DNA of 64,000 nt from Volvariella volvacea V23 (GCA_000349905.1 KB722747.1:165167-229166); one strand, 5' to 3'; shown: positions 24,138 to 36,809, counted from the stretch's first letter. Program-made: numbers and translations. The notes: generated by a model from the letters alone, not told the origin.

Positions 24138-24779
24138 TCAGAACCACTGCTCCACGACGCGCCTGACCTTCTCCAGCACCACATCATCCGTGCTCTCGCC
24201 GTACTTCCGGGCCTCCAACACCCTGCCCGTCAGGTCCCAAAGCGAATCAGGCAGCGCCGTGTACCCCTCGACCGGATCGCGAAGCACCCTCCTGGCATAG
24301 TCGAACCCCTGCACGCTGACCTCCTTCTCCTCCTCCTTCCCCACGATGAAGATGCGATCGATGGCCTGGCTCGTGCGGTCCTGCTTGATGACCCAGGTGT
24401 TCCTGAACTCCCCCGTATCGGGGAGATCCTTGACCCGGGATGCGACGCCGAGGATGTCGTCGAAGATGGCTTGCGGGACGGCGAGGACCTGTCCCTTGTG
24501 CGTCACAGCGACGGGCTGGTCGCCCCCAAAGAGCGCGAGCGTGAACCCTTCAGTTTCTACGGGCGCGTTGCGGAGAACGGCAAGAGCGAGGTTCGAGCGC
24601 TCTGGTGTGAATGCATGTGGATCAGGATAGGGCGTGCACTGATCGAGCCAGGAGACGGCAGCTGTGGACATGGTGAAGGACGAGGGGATGTGGAAGAGCG
24701 GGAGGGCGTTGTAGACGAGGTAGACGACGAGGAGGGCTAAAAGGACGAGGAAGGGCGTGCGCAGCATGGGCCAGGTCAA
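24138..24779 (-). CDS. Small membrane-anchored protein of unknown function (213 aa)
   Basis: One uninterrupted frame, unusual here because most neighbours have introns. It begins MTWPMLRTPFLVLLALLVVY; Met5 (24767) could be the real start. The single N-terminal helix is followed by a soluble domain of about 180 residues with GFTLALFGGDQPVAVTHKG, VPQAIFDDILGVASRV and a C-terminus DDVVLEKVRRVVEQWF. I recognise no motif. GC content and third-base preference match the HtrL-like gene next to it, with which it is convergent (172 bases between stops). Confidence 0.65.
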   Translation of the reverse strand: MTWPMLRTPFLVLLALLVVYLVYNALPLFHIPSSFTMSTAAVSWLDQCTPYPDPHAFTPERSNLALAVLRNAPVETEGFTLALFGGDQPVAVTHKGQVLAVPQAIFDDILGVASRVKDLPDTGEFRNTWVIKQDRTSQAIDRIFIVGKEEEKEVSVQGFDYARRVLRDPVEGYTALPDSLWDLTGRVLEARKYGESTDDVVLEKVRRVVEQWF

Positions 24780-25505
24780 GCTGGAGCTTGTGAGCCCGTC
24801 CTCATGATTTCTGGCTCTGCGCTGCGTGTCTCCACGTCACCCGCTGCTCGGTTTGGCTGTTTGGCGTTGTTGCGCGGCGATAGACCCATTTGCCACAGAG
24901 GTGGCCATGCGTGGATGCACTCCTGATGAGTCGATTGGGTTATTTTAAGCTTTGAGCTCCTGCGCAGCATCGCAAACGCTGCGCCCATCTCATTTAAAGC
25001 GCCAATAACAAGTTCCGCTAGACACGGATTTTAGGCCTCCTCTGACTGCGATCTGCTAGCGCAAAAGCAACCCAATGAAAGAATGCTTGCTCTCGATCGA
25101 GGTCTTGTAATTCCTAAGAGAGGACACTACGTGAGCCCCAAGCAAAAAGACACCAAAATCTGCAGCCACACATGCACTGCGGCAGCGGACATGCGTTCAC
25201 CTTTGCCCTCAACAATGTCAAATAGCTATGCTATCCATTTTTCTTATTGCGCGGCAGAAGGCTTTAATTTATTTATCCCTGAAGTGGGCCTTCTGTGGCT
25301 CAGGGACTCTTGGAGACCGCATTTTATGAGGATCTAATCTAACCTTGGAGGTCGACATAGGATGGTACTGGTGGGTTGCTCTTGATATCGCCAGGGTGTT
25401 ACGAGCCTATATTCAGAGACGCACAAAATGAGCGAGAAAGTGTCGTTGCATGGGGGTACATAAGGCATGGGCTGGGCCCATAGCTAAAACAATACACCAG
25501 GTGCC
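24780..25505. other. Divergent promoter region
   Basis: About 725 bases between the minus-strand unknown gene and the plus-strand P450. No open frame with recognisable features. Confidence 0.45.
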
Positions 25506-27665
25506 ATGGACGCTCTGTTGACCTATCTCTCGATATTGGCCGTAACGCCACTCTTCTTCCTCTACCTCGGCAAACTCTTAGAAATCTGGCGAACAAACGT
25601 AAGCATCTTCTCCATTCACCAAGACACACCGATGCTCACATTCCATCGAAATTCTCAGCACCCCACCATCCCGACCGTCGGGTACTCCAACCGCCTGCTC
25701 TCCTACCTCAGCGGCCTCCGCCTCTCAACCCATTTCCGCGACATCATCCAAGAAGGACACGTCAAGCACCCCAACGCGCTGTTCAAGATCCCCACCATCA
25801 CCAAGTGGGAGGTTATCGCCAACGGGCGGGAGCTGGTGAACGACATACGCAAGGCGAGGGACGACGAGCTGTCGTTGAGCGCTGCCGCGGCCGATGTAGG
25901 TCATCTCGTGAGGACGCAGGGACGTTTTGTGCGGGATTGGCTGACGGGGTGCGGTAGAATCTCCATTTGATGTACAGCTTGAAGTTGGGGATCACGGAGG
26001 ACCCGTATCATGTCAAGGTCATACAAACCCACCTCTCGGGAAACTTTGCAGCTTTCACGTAAGTCCCTACATTGACGACTTACCTACCACCCAAGCTGCT
26101 AGACGGTCTCCCATCTAGGCCGGTGATATTGGACGAGGCGACTCACGCGCTGCAAGAACTTATTCCGTCGAAAAACGGCGGTACGTGCGCATATATGTCA
26201 TGACTAGATGTGGAAGCTAACGATCCGGCTTGGTAGAATGGGTCCAGGTCCCGGCGTTGCAGTCGATGACCCAACTCATCGCGAGGACGATTAATCGCTT
26301 ATTCGTTGGATTACCTTACTGTGAGCCTGCCTATTTGCAGCCTGCAGTGGTATTATTTCTGAATGAGATGGTACAGGCCGCAACAAGGAGTATCTCACGC
26401 TGGTAACTGGCTTCTCGCGCACTCTCGTCGTAACGGCTGTTTTTATGGACTTGATCCCGACGTTTCTTCATCCGTAAGCTTGCGTTTACTCCCCCTCTCT
26501 GCTTTGGAAAAAGCGCCTCGCGTTGACTTGAACTTGACCCCCTACGCATTGCAGAATAGTCTGCCCCTGGATATCTCCATACGACCGACTCTCAAAAAAG
26601 GGAAAGCGCCTGATCGGATCGCTCATCGAAGAAAGACTGCAGCTGTTCCGTCAACACGGACAAGGCTGGCAAGACAAGCCGGTACGAAATCTCCCTTTTT
26701 TTTGCGAGTTCGTGCTCGGAGAGACGCTCCGGGGACTGAGCGCGATCCAACAGAACGACCTCCTGGCTTGGCTCATCGAAATCGCAAACGAGGAGCAGCG
26801 AAACGTCGAGGGCCTCATCATGAGGCTCTTGTTCCTCAACTTTGCCGGTACCCACACGACGTCGATGGTACTGCCTCTATTCAGCAACGCCTCTCTTCCG
26901 CCCATCTTGCTGATATCTCAGTTTGAAGGTTTTGACGCACGCGTTGTTTGATGCTGCGGCGCACCCGGAGTACATTGGGCCTTTGCGCGAGGAGGCTGAG
27001 GGGTGATCGGAGAAGAGGGGTGGTCCAAGGAGGCTGTTGCGGGGTTGTGGAAGATGGACAGCTTTCTGAGGGAGTCGATTCGCGTTTCGGGTGTCAGTGG
27101 CCGTACGTACCGCTGTTTAAATATACACAACGCCCTCATGGTCACTCACTCGTCTACGTAACACAGTCGGAACAACGCGCAAAGTCGTCCACCCCGCCGG
27201 CTTCACGTTCTCCAACGGCGTCACGCTGCCCTACGGCGCATTCGTATCTGCGCCTGCCTATTCCTTCCATCGCGATCCGGAGATGTACGAGGACCCGGAG
27301 AGGTTCGATGGGTATCGGTTTTACAGAATGTGTATGGAGGACGAGAATGAGAAGGGCAGGCTTAAGTATAGCTCGAGCACGCCGTCGCTGGGGTATTTGC
27401 CGTTTGGAATCGGGAGGCATGCGTGTCCTGCCAGGTGAGCGACTCTCTGATGCATTCCTGTCCGGAGATTGATGATGTTTTTTGTGTGAGAAGGGCTTTT
27501 GCGATGTACGAGGTGAAGATGATGTTGGCGTATTTCTTGCTGAACTATGAATGGAGGCTGGAGACGCCTGGTGGGGAGAGACCGGTCAATCGCTGGTTTG
27601 GGTATAGGTGTGTACCGGATTTGGAGGCCAAGTTGAGTTTTCGGAGGAGAGAAAACGTCCGATAG
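25506..27665 (+). CDS. Cytochrome P450 monooxygenase (paralogue of the edge P450)
   Basis: A full-length microsomal P450 with about nine short introns. It starts with the anchor MDALLTYLSILAVTPLFFLY, then HPTIPTVGYSNRLLSYLSGL after the first intron. The I-helix motif is NFAGTHTTSM (about 26840), the K-helix ExxR is FLRESIRVSG (about 27070), the PERF-type motif is DPERFDGYRF, and the haem loop is LPFGIGRHACPARRAF (about 27400), with Ala where most P450s have Gly after the Cys-Pro. Compared with the paralogue at 1-1635, the proline-rich hinge (YPPPLN and about 15 residues) is missing: the anchor joins directly to HPTIP across a 60-base intron. It stops at 27663-27665. Likely a secondary-metabolism oxidase of unknown substrate. 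Confidence 0.9.
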
Positions 27666-27752
27666 GTGTATAGGGCATTGGTTTTGTAGTTTATGTCTTG
27701 TAGGACTCGAATGGAGTGGTACAGGGTAGAACGCCTCTTGCTCAGTCTTTGG

Positions 27753-28019
27753 CTAATCAAAAAAGCCTTTGCTGAGGTCGAGAAAGAACTCGATGATCTG
27801 TGATATCAAGACGCTGACTTGGAAAATCAAAAGGCAGAGAAACGCCTCTGCAACTGTCAAGTAGACAGAAGCAAAGACGGAACTGCGTCTGTCCATTTCA
27901 CGGGGGAGGAAATACGCCAGAAACATCACCCAAGCCATCTTATGCATTAAAGGAAATGCGTCAAGACTAGGAGGTAAAGGACAAGCCACAAACTTCGCGT
28001 GCACCGGCCCGTCAGGCAC
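27753..28019 (-). CDS. Hypothetical small membrane protein (88 aa)
   Basis: A minus-strand frame convergent with the P450. It reads MPDGPVHAKFVACPLPPSLD, then two hydrophobic stretches (MAWVMFLAYFLP; VYLTVAEAFLCLLIFQVSVL) and a short end. The hydrophobic pattern is protein-like but no family is recognised. It could be an isolated exon or a chance frame. Confidence 0.28.
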   Translation of the reverse strand: MPDGPVHAKFVACPLPPSLDAFPLMHKMAWVMFLAYFLPREMDRRSSVFASVYLTVAEAFLCLLIFQVSVLISQIIEFFLDLSKGFFD

Positions 28020-28361
28020 GTAAGACCGCTTGATGATGAGAACACTGTTGGGTTGAACCGTTTATTTAAGTATGCCCACTGGGCGTAGCTAGAGTCGTCT
28101 TTGAGTCAAAGTTTCGCAAGTTGCGCAGCGATGGAGGCGGGAATGCATTTGCTAAGTGATCCCGAGTGTAATAACGTTATATTGTACACTGAACACGTGC
28201 TTAGTACATGCTGTTCGTTTTTTTCGCGCAGTCATTCAACTAGTAGGTATCGCGCGATGGACTATCCAAGATACATTCGTAGGACTCCTATGGTGTAGGT
28301 CCTGATTCACTTTATGTTTTCAAGGGTTGCTAACCTTTGTTCACCTGTGCTCAGCCTAGAA

Positions 28362-29520
28362 ATGCCTCTGTCGGTATTCCTCATCGTTTGTGAATGCCTT
28401 AATCCTGCCCAACTCATCCTCCTGGCACGCACATGCAAGTCTTTGAATAAGTGCATCGAAAACTACAAATCTAAAGCCTTCAACATCTCCAGACTCCTTT
28501 TCCGGTACTTTGACCCCGACGACATTTCCGACTTTCAATATATTCAAGCAAGCACTGGACTCTTAATTTCCGGGTCCACAGCTTTACAGTTTTTTGATAG
28601 GTCGACTTACCACGAGTCGGATCTAGATCTCTATGCTGAGCATCGCTACTCAGCACCCATCATGGAATGGCTTATACGAACCGGGTACCGATTCGCCCCG
28701 AGGAAGCGTCAATCACCTCGGTTTAAGGATGCTTTTTGGGAATGCGATATAGATAGGCCTCATAGGCTATTAAGCGAGGCTGGGTTGTCGGGTGGATTCT
28801 TCGACTCTGTCCCAGTTGGATACTTTGGAAGGGGCGTAGCGGGAGTACTCAACTTTGAGAAAGCCGTAAACGGCTCAACCCGCAAAATTCAAGTTATTAC
28901 CGCGCTGCATTCCCCAATAGAGGTTATTCTACACTTCCATTCTAGTGAGCTCTCCACTATTTTGTCTTTTTCCATCTTCTGAATGCCGTCTCATTCTTGC
29001 AGCTTGTGTGATGAACGTGATCAGCCACGAGAAGGCGTATTCTCTGTATCCGTATGCGACCTTTGTCGAGCGGCGTTCCCTCATATGCTCGACGGCTGGT
29101 TCTAAGCAAGAAGCGGCTCGTCAGAAGTATCAAGAACGTGGCTGGGCTTTAGAAAAAACTATATCCCGCTCAGAGCAGTGGAACTGGCGCTCCGATTTCC
29201 AGCTGGATCGTGGACATGAAGCACAGATGGGCATTCTGCCGTATCGCTATATTGGCGACAACCGGTGCTGGGTGATACCCTTGACCCAAACGCAATCAAT
29301 GTTACCCTCGAGGCTTCGACGAGATCGGCTCAGTTCAAACTCTTGGAGGTTGACGTATAATGCACATCTAGAGGCAGAAATGTCGTTTGAGCTTTGTTTA
29401 TCGCGTTTTCTGGAGTATGGTTATGTGATCGTGAGTGACGTAGATGGCGTGAAAAAGAGGATTAAAACAGTCTTGTTGGTTAGGAAAGATAGGTGGTTGA
29501 ATCCTCGGAATGAGAAGTGA
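28362..29520 (+). CDS. F-box-type protein with nucleotidyltransferase-like fold
   Basis: Two exons, up to 28944 and from 29003, joined across a 58-base intron (phase 1). The N-terminus is F-box-like (MPLSVFLIVCECLNPAQLIL, LARTCKSLNKCIENY). A segment GLLISGSTALQFFDR followed by ESDLDLYAEHR comes next: GS, then about fourteen residues later DLD, the metal-binding arrangement of the nucleotidyltransferase superfamily (GS...DxD). The second exon encodes ISHEKAYSLYPYATFVERRS and a long C-terminal region. This architecture is expanded in mushrooms and lacks an experimentally known function. An in-frame ATG 16 codons upstream (28314) is possible; I prefer 28362 as the F-box starts there. Confidence 0.75.
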
Positions 29521-30678
29521 GCATGGCGTAATATCTACTCTGCGTCTAATTACTGATCCGCCTGGCGTGTTTCGTAGACTTGATGAGGACATGCAATGCC
29601 ACCTACAGGCGTATTATGGGAGGCAAGTTCATTTATAGTGGTGGCACGAAAACTAAATTAGCTAGTTATACTGGTCGTTAAAGTGCTCAGTGGCATTGCA
29701 TGGTTTATAGGCGCTCTGAAGTAGGATGTACTACCAATTGACGGTGATTGCTGGTAATCGTGTTTCTATACTGTGGACTAAACAACCTGTGATAGCAACT
29801 GCGATCTGCCATATACTCAAAGGGAAGCTTTTTTTGGTTAAACAATAAGTAAATATTAAGGCATGGGAAAGATAAAATTTCCAAACCTCTAAAACCAGCA
29901 TAAGTCTCAACTACTATCTTCATTTCAGGTGGCTATTTCGGCAATTAGACGTCCAATTACTCATTAAAGACTGAAGACTTGGTGGGCGCTATTCTGCTGG
30001 GGTTAAATCTACATGGCTGGATATCAAGCCCAGTGAGAATTGTAGGGAGGGACTGTTTGACACTGGGACAGAATCTGGCAGTGAGTGAAGCTCACGTATT
30101 TCAACTTCCTTCCATGCCAACCGACTAGTCAGTTGATATAGAAGGCAAAGCCATGCCCACTGTGTAATCTGAGTTGGAACCTCACTTTTTCCAGCTACAG
30201 TTAGGTTGATCCACAAAGAGTACAACTTGCATCATTCACATTTTTTATGACATGTATACCCTTTTTTCCGTGATTGGGTGCCTGAAGACGACTGCAGGCA
30301 GTTGGTTGGGAAAGGATTTGGGATGCACCCTGTGCTGGAAAAGCTAGGCAGCGAGATGTGGTTTTCAAAGCCAAAGGGTCCCTTTACGGATACTGCATGG
30401 CTTGTGATAAACGCGAGCCTGATGTAGAACCCTTTAAATGCGCTGGGCGTAGAACGACGTGGTGTTGGTAAGCATTGAGTGTACTGCCAATTGCGAGTTG
30501 TGTTTGAATTCGGTTTAAGTTCCAAGATCTGTCAAAAGCCCATTGGCCGACACACAAGGCTTGGTTGAATCTTGTGCCTTTGTTACTTTCTCAAATCCCT
30601 GTTGCCCCAATCGCAGGTACAATTGCCGGCATGTCCGCCCAACGTTACTGATCGCACAGTGTATCAACCTTCATTCAC
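29521..30678. other. Intergenic, no supported gene
   Basis: About 1.15 kb. Open frames such as 30232-30525 (minus) and 30543-30860 (plus) show no domain or signal peptide. The right end may contain decayed exons of the pseudogene that follows. Confidence 0.4.
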
Positions 30679-32461
30679 TTGCAGGCATACACGGGAAGAC
30701 TGACAACAAACAGAAGCCTTGTGAAAGACAGTCCCTGGTACAGCCGACATACAAAAGGAATGGATCAGCTGGCAAGCAACAATACAGCAATTCTGTTCTC
30801 GAGCTCCCGAGCATGCATTACGCCTTCACCAAGATGTCAACCGAGCAAAAATGCACATGATATTCTATCATGTTGAGCACTTACCTTTAGCCAAAGATAT
30901 CAAAGACGAGTTCATGGCTACGCAAATCGGAGTATACAGGATTGAGGATGTGCTGCATGTGATTGAGAAACTTATGCATTGTGAGAGGAAGTGGACGGCG
31001 ACAGATGAATATCATGAGGGAGAGACTTTTCACCATCGATCCAACTGTTACCCCGACGTTCTGCATAGTCTTCAAAGAGAAGGGAGGGGTCCTTGACCAC
31101 CACTTTGGGTGCTGTACGTATCATGAAATGTTTTTTCCAACGCCTTTCACCTTGCTGACCCGAAACCTTGGTATCTTGTACACCACCAGTACCGGTGTAT
31201 CCAGGTAACCTAAAAAATACAGAGTACAACCCTGAATGGAGGAGGTTGCTTAACGAGAATGACCCACCTCAACAGTTGATTTGGTTGTTTGGTAGCCCAA
31301 TTTGTGTAGTTCCGAAATGAACGGATGCGGAACGGCTATACAGGTTTCGTCCGTCTACCCAGGTGCGCTTGTGTCCGTACACCGAGATGGAAGAGTCGCC
31401 CAGCAGCATTACTTTGATGAGTCAAAGCTGTGGATACCGCTCAGTGAACCACTCCACGTCGGAGAAAAGATTCAGATGATCCAGGAAGTCGAAGCCAAGT
31501 GCGAACGCCCAGGAACACTCTCCAATCCCATCAGCGTTTCCGATGCCGCCCCCGTTCATCCACCCATCATCGCTGGTCCACTTTGCGAGAATACTGTGGA
31601 GATTAAATTATCCAACCTCCGTCAGGGCGCAACGGTGTACATCGTCAACAACGACGGGGCGATAACCTGGACCGCCTTGGCGCGATCCGATGCCAGCGAA
31701 CAACCGTTCAAAATATATCCTGGACTCCAAGCTGGCGAAGTATACGCTGCACAAGGGATTTGTTCCGTCACTGGTGTCCGCGGTCCGAGTATTATAGTCA
31801 ATCACCACATGAGTCCTCCAGAACCCCCCACGATCGTTGGTCCTGTGTACGCTTGCGCTAGGAGCATTTCAGTAGACGGTGTGCACGCCCCAGCGACCTT
31901 GGTCGCGTATTATGAAGGAGATGGTCTTGGCGAGCGTCCTATCAGCGATCTCACTCATTCTAATGATACGAGGGGAACAATCTCAGTGCGACCTTGCTTT
32001 CATAGCCCACCCTCCAACGGACTGGTTCGAAAGGCGACGCTAGGAGATCTTGCGTTTGAGACTCCTAATTCGGTGTATCACCTCGAGGTGTACACGGGGA
32101 CGAGGACAAGCCTCGGTTCAGATTGGCGTATCTCACTCTCGTCGGTGTGTCCAGCAATTCGATTCCAAGCAACCCTCCAGCCCCAGAGTTGACTAGGAAT
32201 TATATTTACGACGCGTCTCTGGATAATAGGATGTCAGTCAACCATATCGACCACATCGCCGTGCGGTCTAAGAATTTGGGAGAGTTGAAGGGCATTGCAG
32301 TGATGAAACTCAACAGGACTGGCGGGGATGGTTCAATATGGAATTTGGAGTGGATCAGGGTTACGAGTTGGAGATACACTGTGGGGGAGACGTTCGTTGG
32401 GGTTTACGGGTGCTTTATCCGGGAAACTTGCGCGATTAGCCTTGCTGTCGAGGAAAATTGA
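30679..32461 (+). pseudogene. Decayed multi-domain gene: N-terminal unknown region, Ig-like repeats, C-terminal PLAT/LH2 domain
   Basis: Protein-like blocks follow each other on one strand but change frame without splice sites. The blocks are AKDIKDEFMATQIGVYRIED (30890), VLDHHFGCCTYHEMFFPTPF (about 31090), NTEYNPEWRRLLNENDPP (about 31215), then a long frame (31302-32192) with about three Ig-like repeats opening on patterns such as GPLCENTVEIKLSNLRQGA and GPVYACARSISVDGV. The last frame ends in the first strand of a PLAT domain (VYHLEVYTGTRTSLGSDW). The rest of PLAT continues in another frame from about 32124 (AYLTLVGVSS ... NHIDHIAVRSKNLGELKG) to 32461. At least three frame changes are visible. 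It could be a recent pseudogene or carry sequencing errors; the domain order itself is clear. PLAT domains bind lipids or membranes. Confidence 0.6.
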
Positions 32462-32771
32462 CTCGATTCAGGGTACGCAGGGTGTGCTTGGCTCATGGAT
32501 GTGTCGGCTGAGCTGAGCCGATAATATGCTTGTGCCACGATGCGGAACATTTGACCGCATACCTTTGCAGGAGCGACGGAGCTAGTAGACAAGCCCACCG
32601 CCTTTCGCCTGAGCTCGTACCTCAGTCTACTGCGGCCCGAAACCAAGCTGATCAAGTGATGGTCTCGTGATAGATGATATAATAGACACCACCCCTTCCA
32701 CTGAGCATAAAACGACGCGTCCATCCGAGTATCCCAGCCCTCCTGCGCCAATCCCCAGAGCCTGGGTGACA
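32462..32771. other. Intergenic, promoter of the GH15 gene
   Basis: About 310 bases. The frame 32667-32864 overlaps the first exon of the next gene and could extend its N-terminus, but the stretch before Met (32772) has no conserved feature. Confidence 0.4.
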
Positions 32772-35700
32772 ATGAACTTGAATGTCAGACATCCTCAGGA
32801 AGATCGGGACTACATGCCGATCGCCGACCACGGGCTGTACGTCTCATTCCTGGGTCTGTCCTAGATGGATCTGATAAGTATCTTAGGATTGGAAACCTGC
32901 GAACGGCGGCGCTCGTCAGCTTGGATGGGTCAAGTAAGTGGAGCCCTCCCGACGAGACGTACCTAACTGCCACCCCGCTCAGTCGAGAGTTATTGCGTAC
33001 CCAACTTCGATTCCCCATCCATCTTCGCCAGAATCCTCGACAAGGACAAGGGCGGCCATTTCTCCGTCACTCCCACCGTTCCGTTCTCCACCAAGCAAAA
33101 CTACCTTCCAAGTTCCAATGTACGTCGTCCAGATCCCCTGAGGACCATGCGCCCCCCTAACTTCTCTTTCACAGGTGTTGCAGACGAAATTCATGAACGA
33201 ACGGGGCGTCGTCAGCGTTACCGACTTCCTTCCCCGCCCCCGCGTCACCACTCCGTCCGGTGCACCGTCCCCCTCTAAACCACTTCTTCCCTGGCTTATT
33301 CGACGAGTCGAAGTCATTCGTGGCGTCGTACCTCTCTTAGTACAATGCGCACCTGCCTTCAATTACGCCCGCGACAAGCACGTAACAACCATCATTGACG
33401 ACGATAGCGCGCCTCTGGATGCCAACGGGAGGAAGAAAGTCTTGTTTGAATCAGAAGGGCTAAATCTCGACTTGCGATATGTCGCAGAGAGCACCATCGT
33501 AAGTGTGTCATAGATCTGGTTGATCAAGTCGTTTTCGGCGTCCAATCTCCGCTTCCTTGACTCCAGTTGTCGTGATGTTATCTCCTATCATGACAACATA
33601 CGCAGATGATTGGCTGATCAGTTGTTCGCCTCCCTTTGTTGACTCGCTTCTTTGATGCAATGTGGACATGGCTTGCTGAATTCCCCACGTTACCACCTCA
33701 CCTCTCCAGGACTCCGTCGAACCGCCTCAAGTTTCATTTTCGGCCCTTGACCTCTCGCACAAAGGCCACAAAGGCCTTGCCGTCCAAACGGAACTCAGCC
33801 TCGTCGAGGGTCAATGTGTCACCTTTGTTCTGCGCACGCCACCCAGTAAAGTCCAAACCCAACGGGCCGGATCAGTACCCCCAAACAAAAATGCAAGTGC
33901 TTCTTCTGCTTCTGCGACTGCGAAAGAAGTTAAAAACGTGGCGGGAGCCGTACAGGATGAGGATGAGAAGTGGAAGGACAGGGACGACTTGGTCATTGCT
34001 CCTGCGGCGTTAATCGGAACGGGAAATAAGGGTAGGGCACTGGAAGATCCTATCTTATCTAAAGTGAGCGCTCGTCTCTCTTCCCTTCCCGGACGCGATA
34101 CTAGAGCACGCCCTCTTCAATAGGAACTCGTTCACGCGCTGCTGACCGCGACGAACAAGTACTGGAACGATTGGATCGGCCAGTCAACCTATACTGGTTC
34201 GTGGAAGGAAGCCGTGCATCGTAGCGCATTGGCCCTCAAGCTGTTGATCTATGAGCCGACTGGTGTGCCCTCCCTCATATGAATGGACTTTGTTCAACTC
34301 ACATAACGTCCAGGTGCTGTCATCGCCAGCCCGACGTTCAGTTTACCAGAGTACATTGGGGGCACGAGAAACTGGTACGGCATTCCCTCGTTATTTCTCT
34401 CCGTGAACTGAATGGGTGCGCCTTCAGGGATTACCGGTGAGCTGAGTTCTTTGTCTATCTACACCCGTCTAAGTCATCACCAGTGCCTCTTGGATTCGCG
34501 ATTCCTCTTTCACACTTTACGCACTCATTCGACTTGGCTTCACAAAAGAGGCAGATGGTGAGGGCGTTCCGCACGTCCCCAATATCGACTAACATTTTGA
34601 AAAGCATACTTGGAGTTCATCTTCGAACGACTTCGTCACAAGAACCCCGACGGAAGCTTGCAAATCATGTACACTATTCATGGTTCGTTCCTCGTCTTCC
34701 GTCGCTCGCAACGGACTTTTTTAACGATGGGATTAGGTGGTAAGGACCTAGAGGAAATCGAACTAACCCACTTGGATGGTCACAAAGGGTCCAAGCCTGT
34801 TCGTATCGGAAACGGAGCAGCTGATCATATTCAATTGGTGAGTTCTGTTCTGGTATAGCTCCTCTGTCTCATGTTCACATCTGTAGGATATCTACGGCGA
34901 ATTGTGAGTACACGATGAAGAGCCATGAAGCTGGGTAACTCAATGTTGTGGTAGAATGGACTGTATATACCTTGGCCAGAAGGTCAGTACACGGGAGACA
35001 GCTTATCTCAACATACCTTCACTAATTTCTGTCCTTCCTAGTTCGGCAAACCGCTGGTGCGTTGCTTGAGAAGGTTTAGATTTCGTTATCCTTGACTTGG
35101 TTATACATAGGGCTACGATGATTGGTGGGTGCTCAAATGGCGATTTCCACTTGGGCGCAACGCTTACTCCTCCCGCACACCTACTTAGGGTTCTTGTTCG
35201 TGAACTGTAAGTTTCAGCTGCCCCTGTTTCTAGTTTGATCGTCTGACTCGAACTTTTCAGCGTCGACTGTTGGTATTTCATCTACAAGTGAATGATTATT
35301 CACTCACTCCAATATCTAGTCGTTGTGGCAAACTGTCATGAACCCGATCTGTGCGTACCCTTCCTTTGATCTTTCTCCGTTACGCCTTTCCCTCTACCCC
35401 TCCCCCCTGCTCGACCCGTGTTCCAAATACTTATAACGCTCTGGTATGATAGGTCTATCTGGTCAGTGTGCAGTCCTTTTGTAGAAATTCTTGTTACTTG
35501 GAGCGTTTATGATGGATCTCGACGATTTAGGGAGGTCCGGAACAAGAAGAGGCACTTTACCGTACGTCCGATCCACTCTTGAGTTTTGGGGAATTGGCTC
35601 TGACTCGATGCTCCTTTTCCGATAGTACTCCAAGGTATGTAGAAAAAGGGATATAGAAGCAGAGGAAATAAGTCGTTAACGGTTTGGCTTAACAGATTAT

Positions 35701-36809
35701 GTTATGGTACGCTTCCTAGTCTGTATTTAAATTGCACCATTTAGCCCCTCCAACCGACAACTAGGGTTGCCATCGACCGCGGTATGCACCCTGCCCCTTT
35801 CCCCCCAATTCTGTATGGCTTACTGGGATCCGCCCCTGTACCCCTGTACCCCTTTTATAGGCCTCCGTCTAGCAGATAAACGCTCCCTCCCTTGCCCCAA
35901 CCGCAACGAATGGATCAAAGCCCGCGACGAGCTCTACGAGGAAATCATGCACAAGGCGTGGAATAAGGAAGGAAAGTATTTCGGACAAAGTTACGAGGAC
36001 ACAGACGTGCTGGATTCGGCGGTTTTGATTATGCCTTTGGTATTCTTTATGCAAGGGGTGAGTGGAATAGCGATATTGGTGTTTTCGCTGATGTGCTGAG
36101 TGGGGATTGTGATAATTCGCGGTGATGGTTTAGTCCGACCCACGATTCGTGAGCACGTTGAAGCAGATACTTAGGACGCCGGAACGAGGTGGATTGACTT
36201 CAAATGTAAGTTCTATGCCTGTTGGTTTTTATCGCCCGTGATCGCTCATGCTGTAATTAGAACCTTGTTTTCCGCTATGATGTCCATAAATCTGATGATG
36301 GCGTTGGTGGAGAAGAAGGTACATTCTGCTTGTGTACTCTCTGGTATGTTTCCCTCTTTGAAACATCATCGCGTTAGGTTAGAAAGAGGACCTCCTTCCT
36401 GTAGGTGTGTTGAAGCTTTGACCCGTGTCGGTCAGTATGATAGGTCTCTACTACCAAAGGCTGTGGCCATGTTCGAGGCATGTGCCTTTTCTCCCGAAAA
36501 TCTGCTATTGTTGCTGACAGCCATTTAGGATTTCCTCTTATACCTTAATCACGTCGGTCTTTGCACGGAAGAAATTTCAGATGCCGGCGAAGGGTAAGCA
36601 TTACTTCATGTATTGCTCTCTCCACGGTCTAATCAGCGCACCTCATTTCAAGACTTGGAAATGCCGTACAAGGATTCACGTAAGTCAATCAGACTCGGTG
36701 ATGATAGGACTATTTTGCTGATCCATGGTTTAACAGGCACGTTACCCTGATTTCCGCAGCTTATAACTTGTCGAGGACTTTGGGTAGGGGCAAGCTTGAG
36801 GGTGTTTAG
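32772..36809 (+). CDS. Glycoside hydrolase family 15 protein (glucoamylase/trehalase-like)
   Basis: A many-exon gene of about 4 kb. The start is placed at [20 protein letters not shown], followed after the first 50-base intron by [16 protein letters not shown] and then [18 protein letters not shown], the standard GH15 entry. FTYSKIMLWVAIDRGLRLAD and [18 protein letters not shown] mark the (alpha/alpha)6 barrel. The general-acid region is [20 protein letters not shown] (about 36310-36420), with the EEGTF glutamates present. The end is LGRGKLEGV and stop at 36807-36809. No signal peptide is seen, so it is probably intracellular. Introns are tiny (about 45-70 bases) and some exons encode only a few residues. 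Substrate (trehalose, glucosides) cannot be read from sequence. Confidence 0.9.

Noticed and set aside
26640..26720. Frameshift at the eight-T run in the second P450
   Set aside because: On careful reading the frame passes through the T run and joins the conserved downstream block without a shift.
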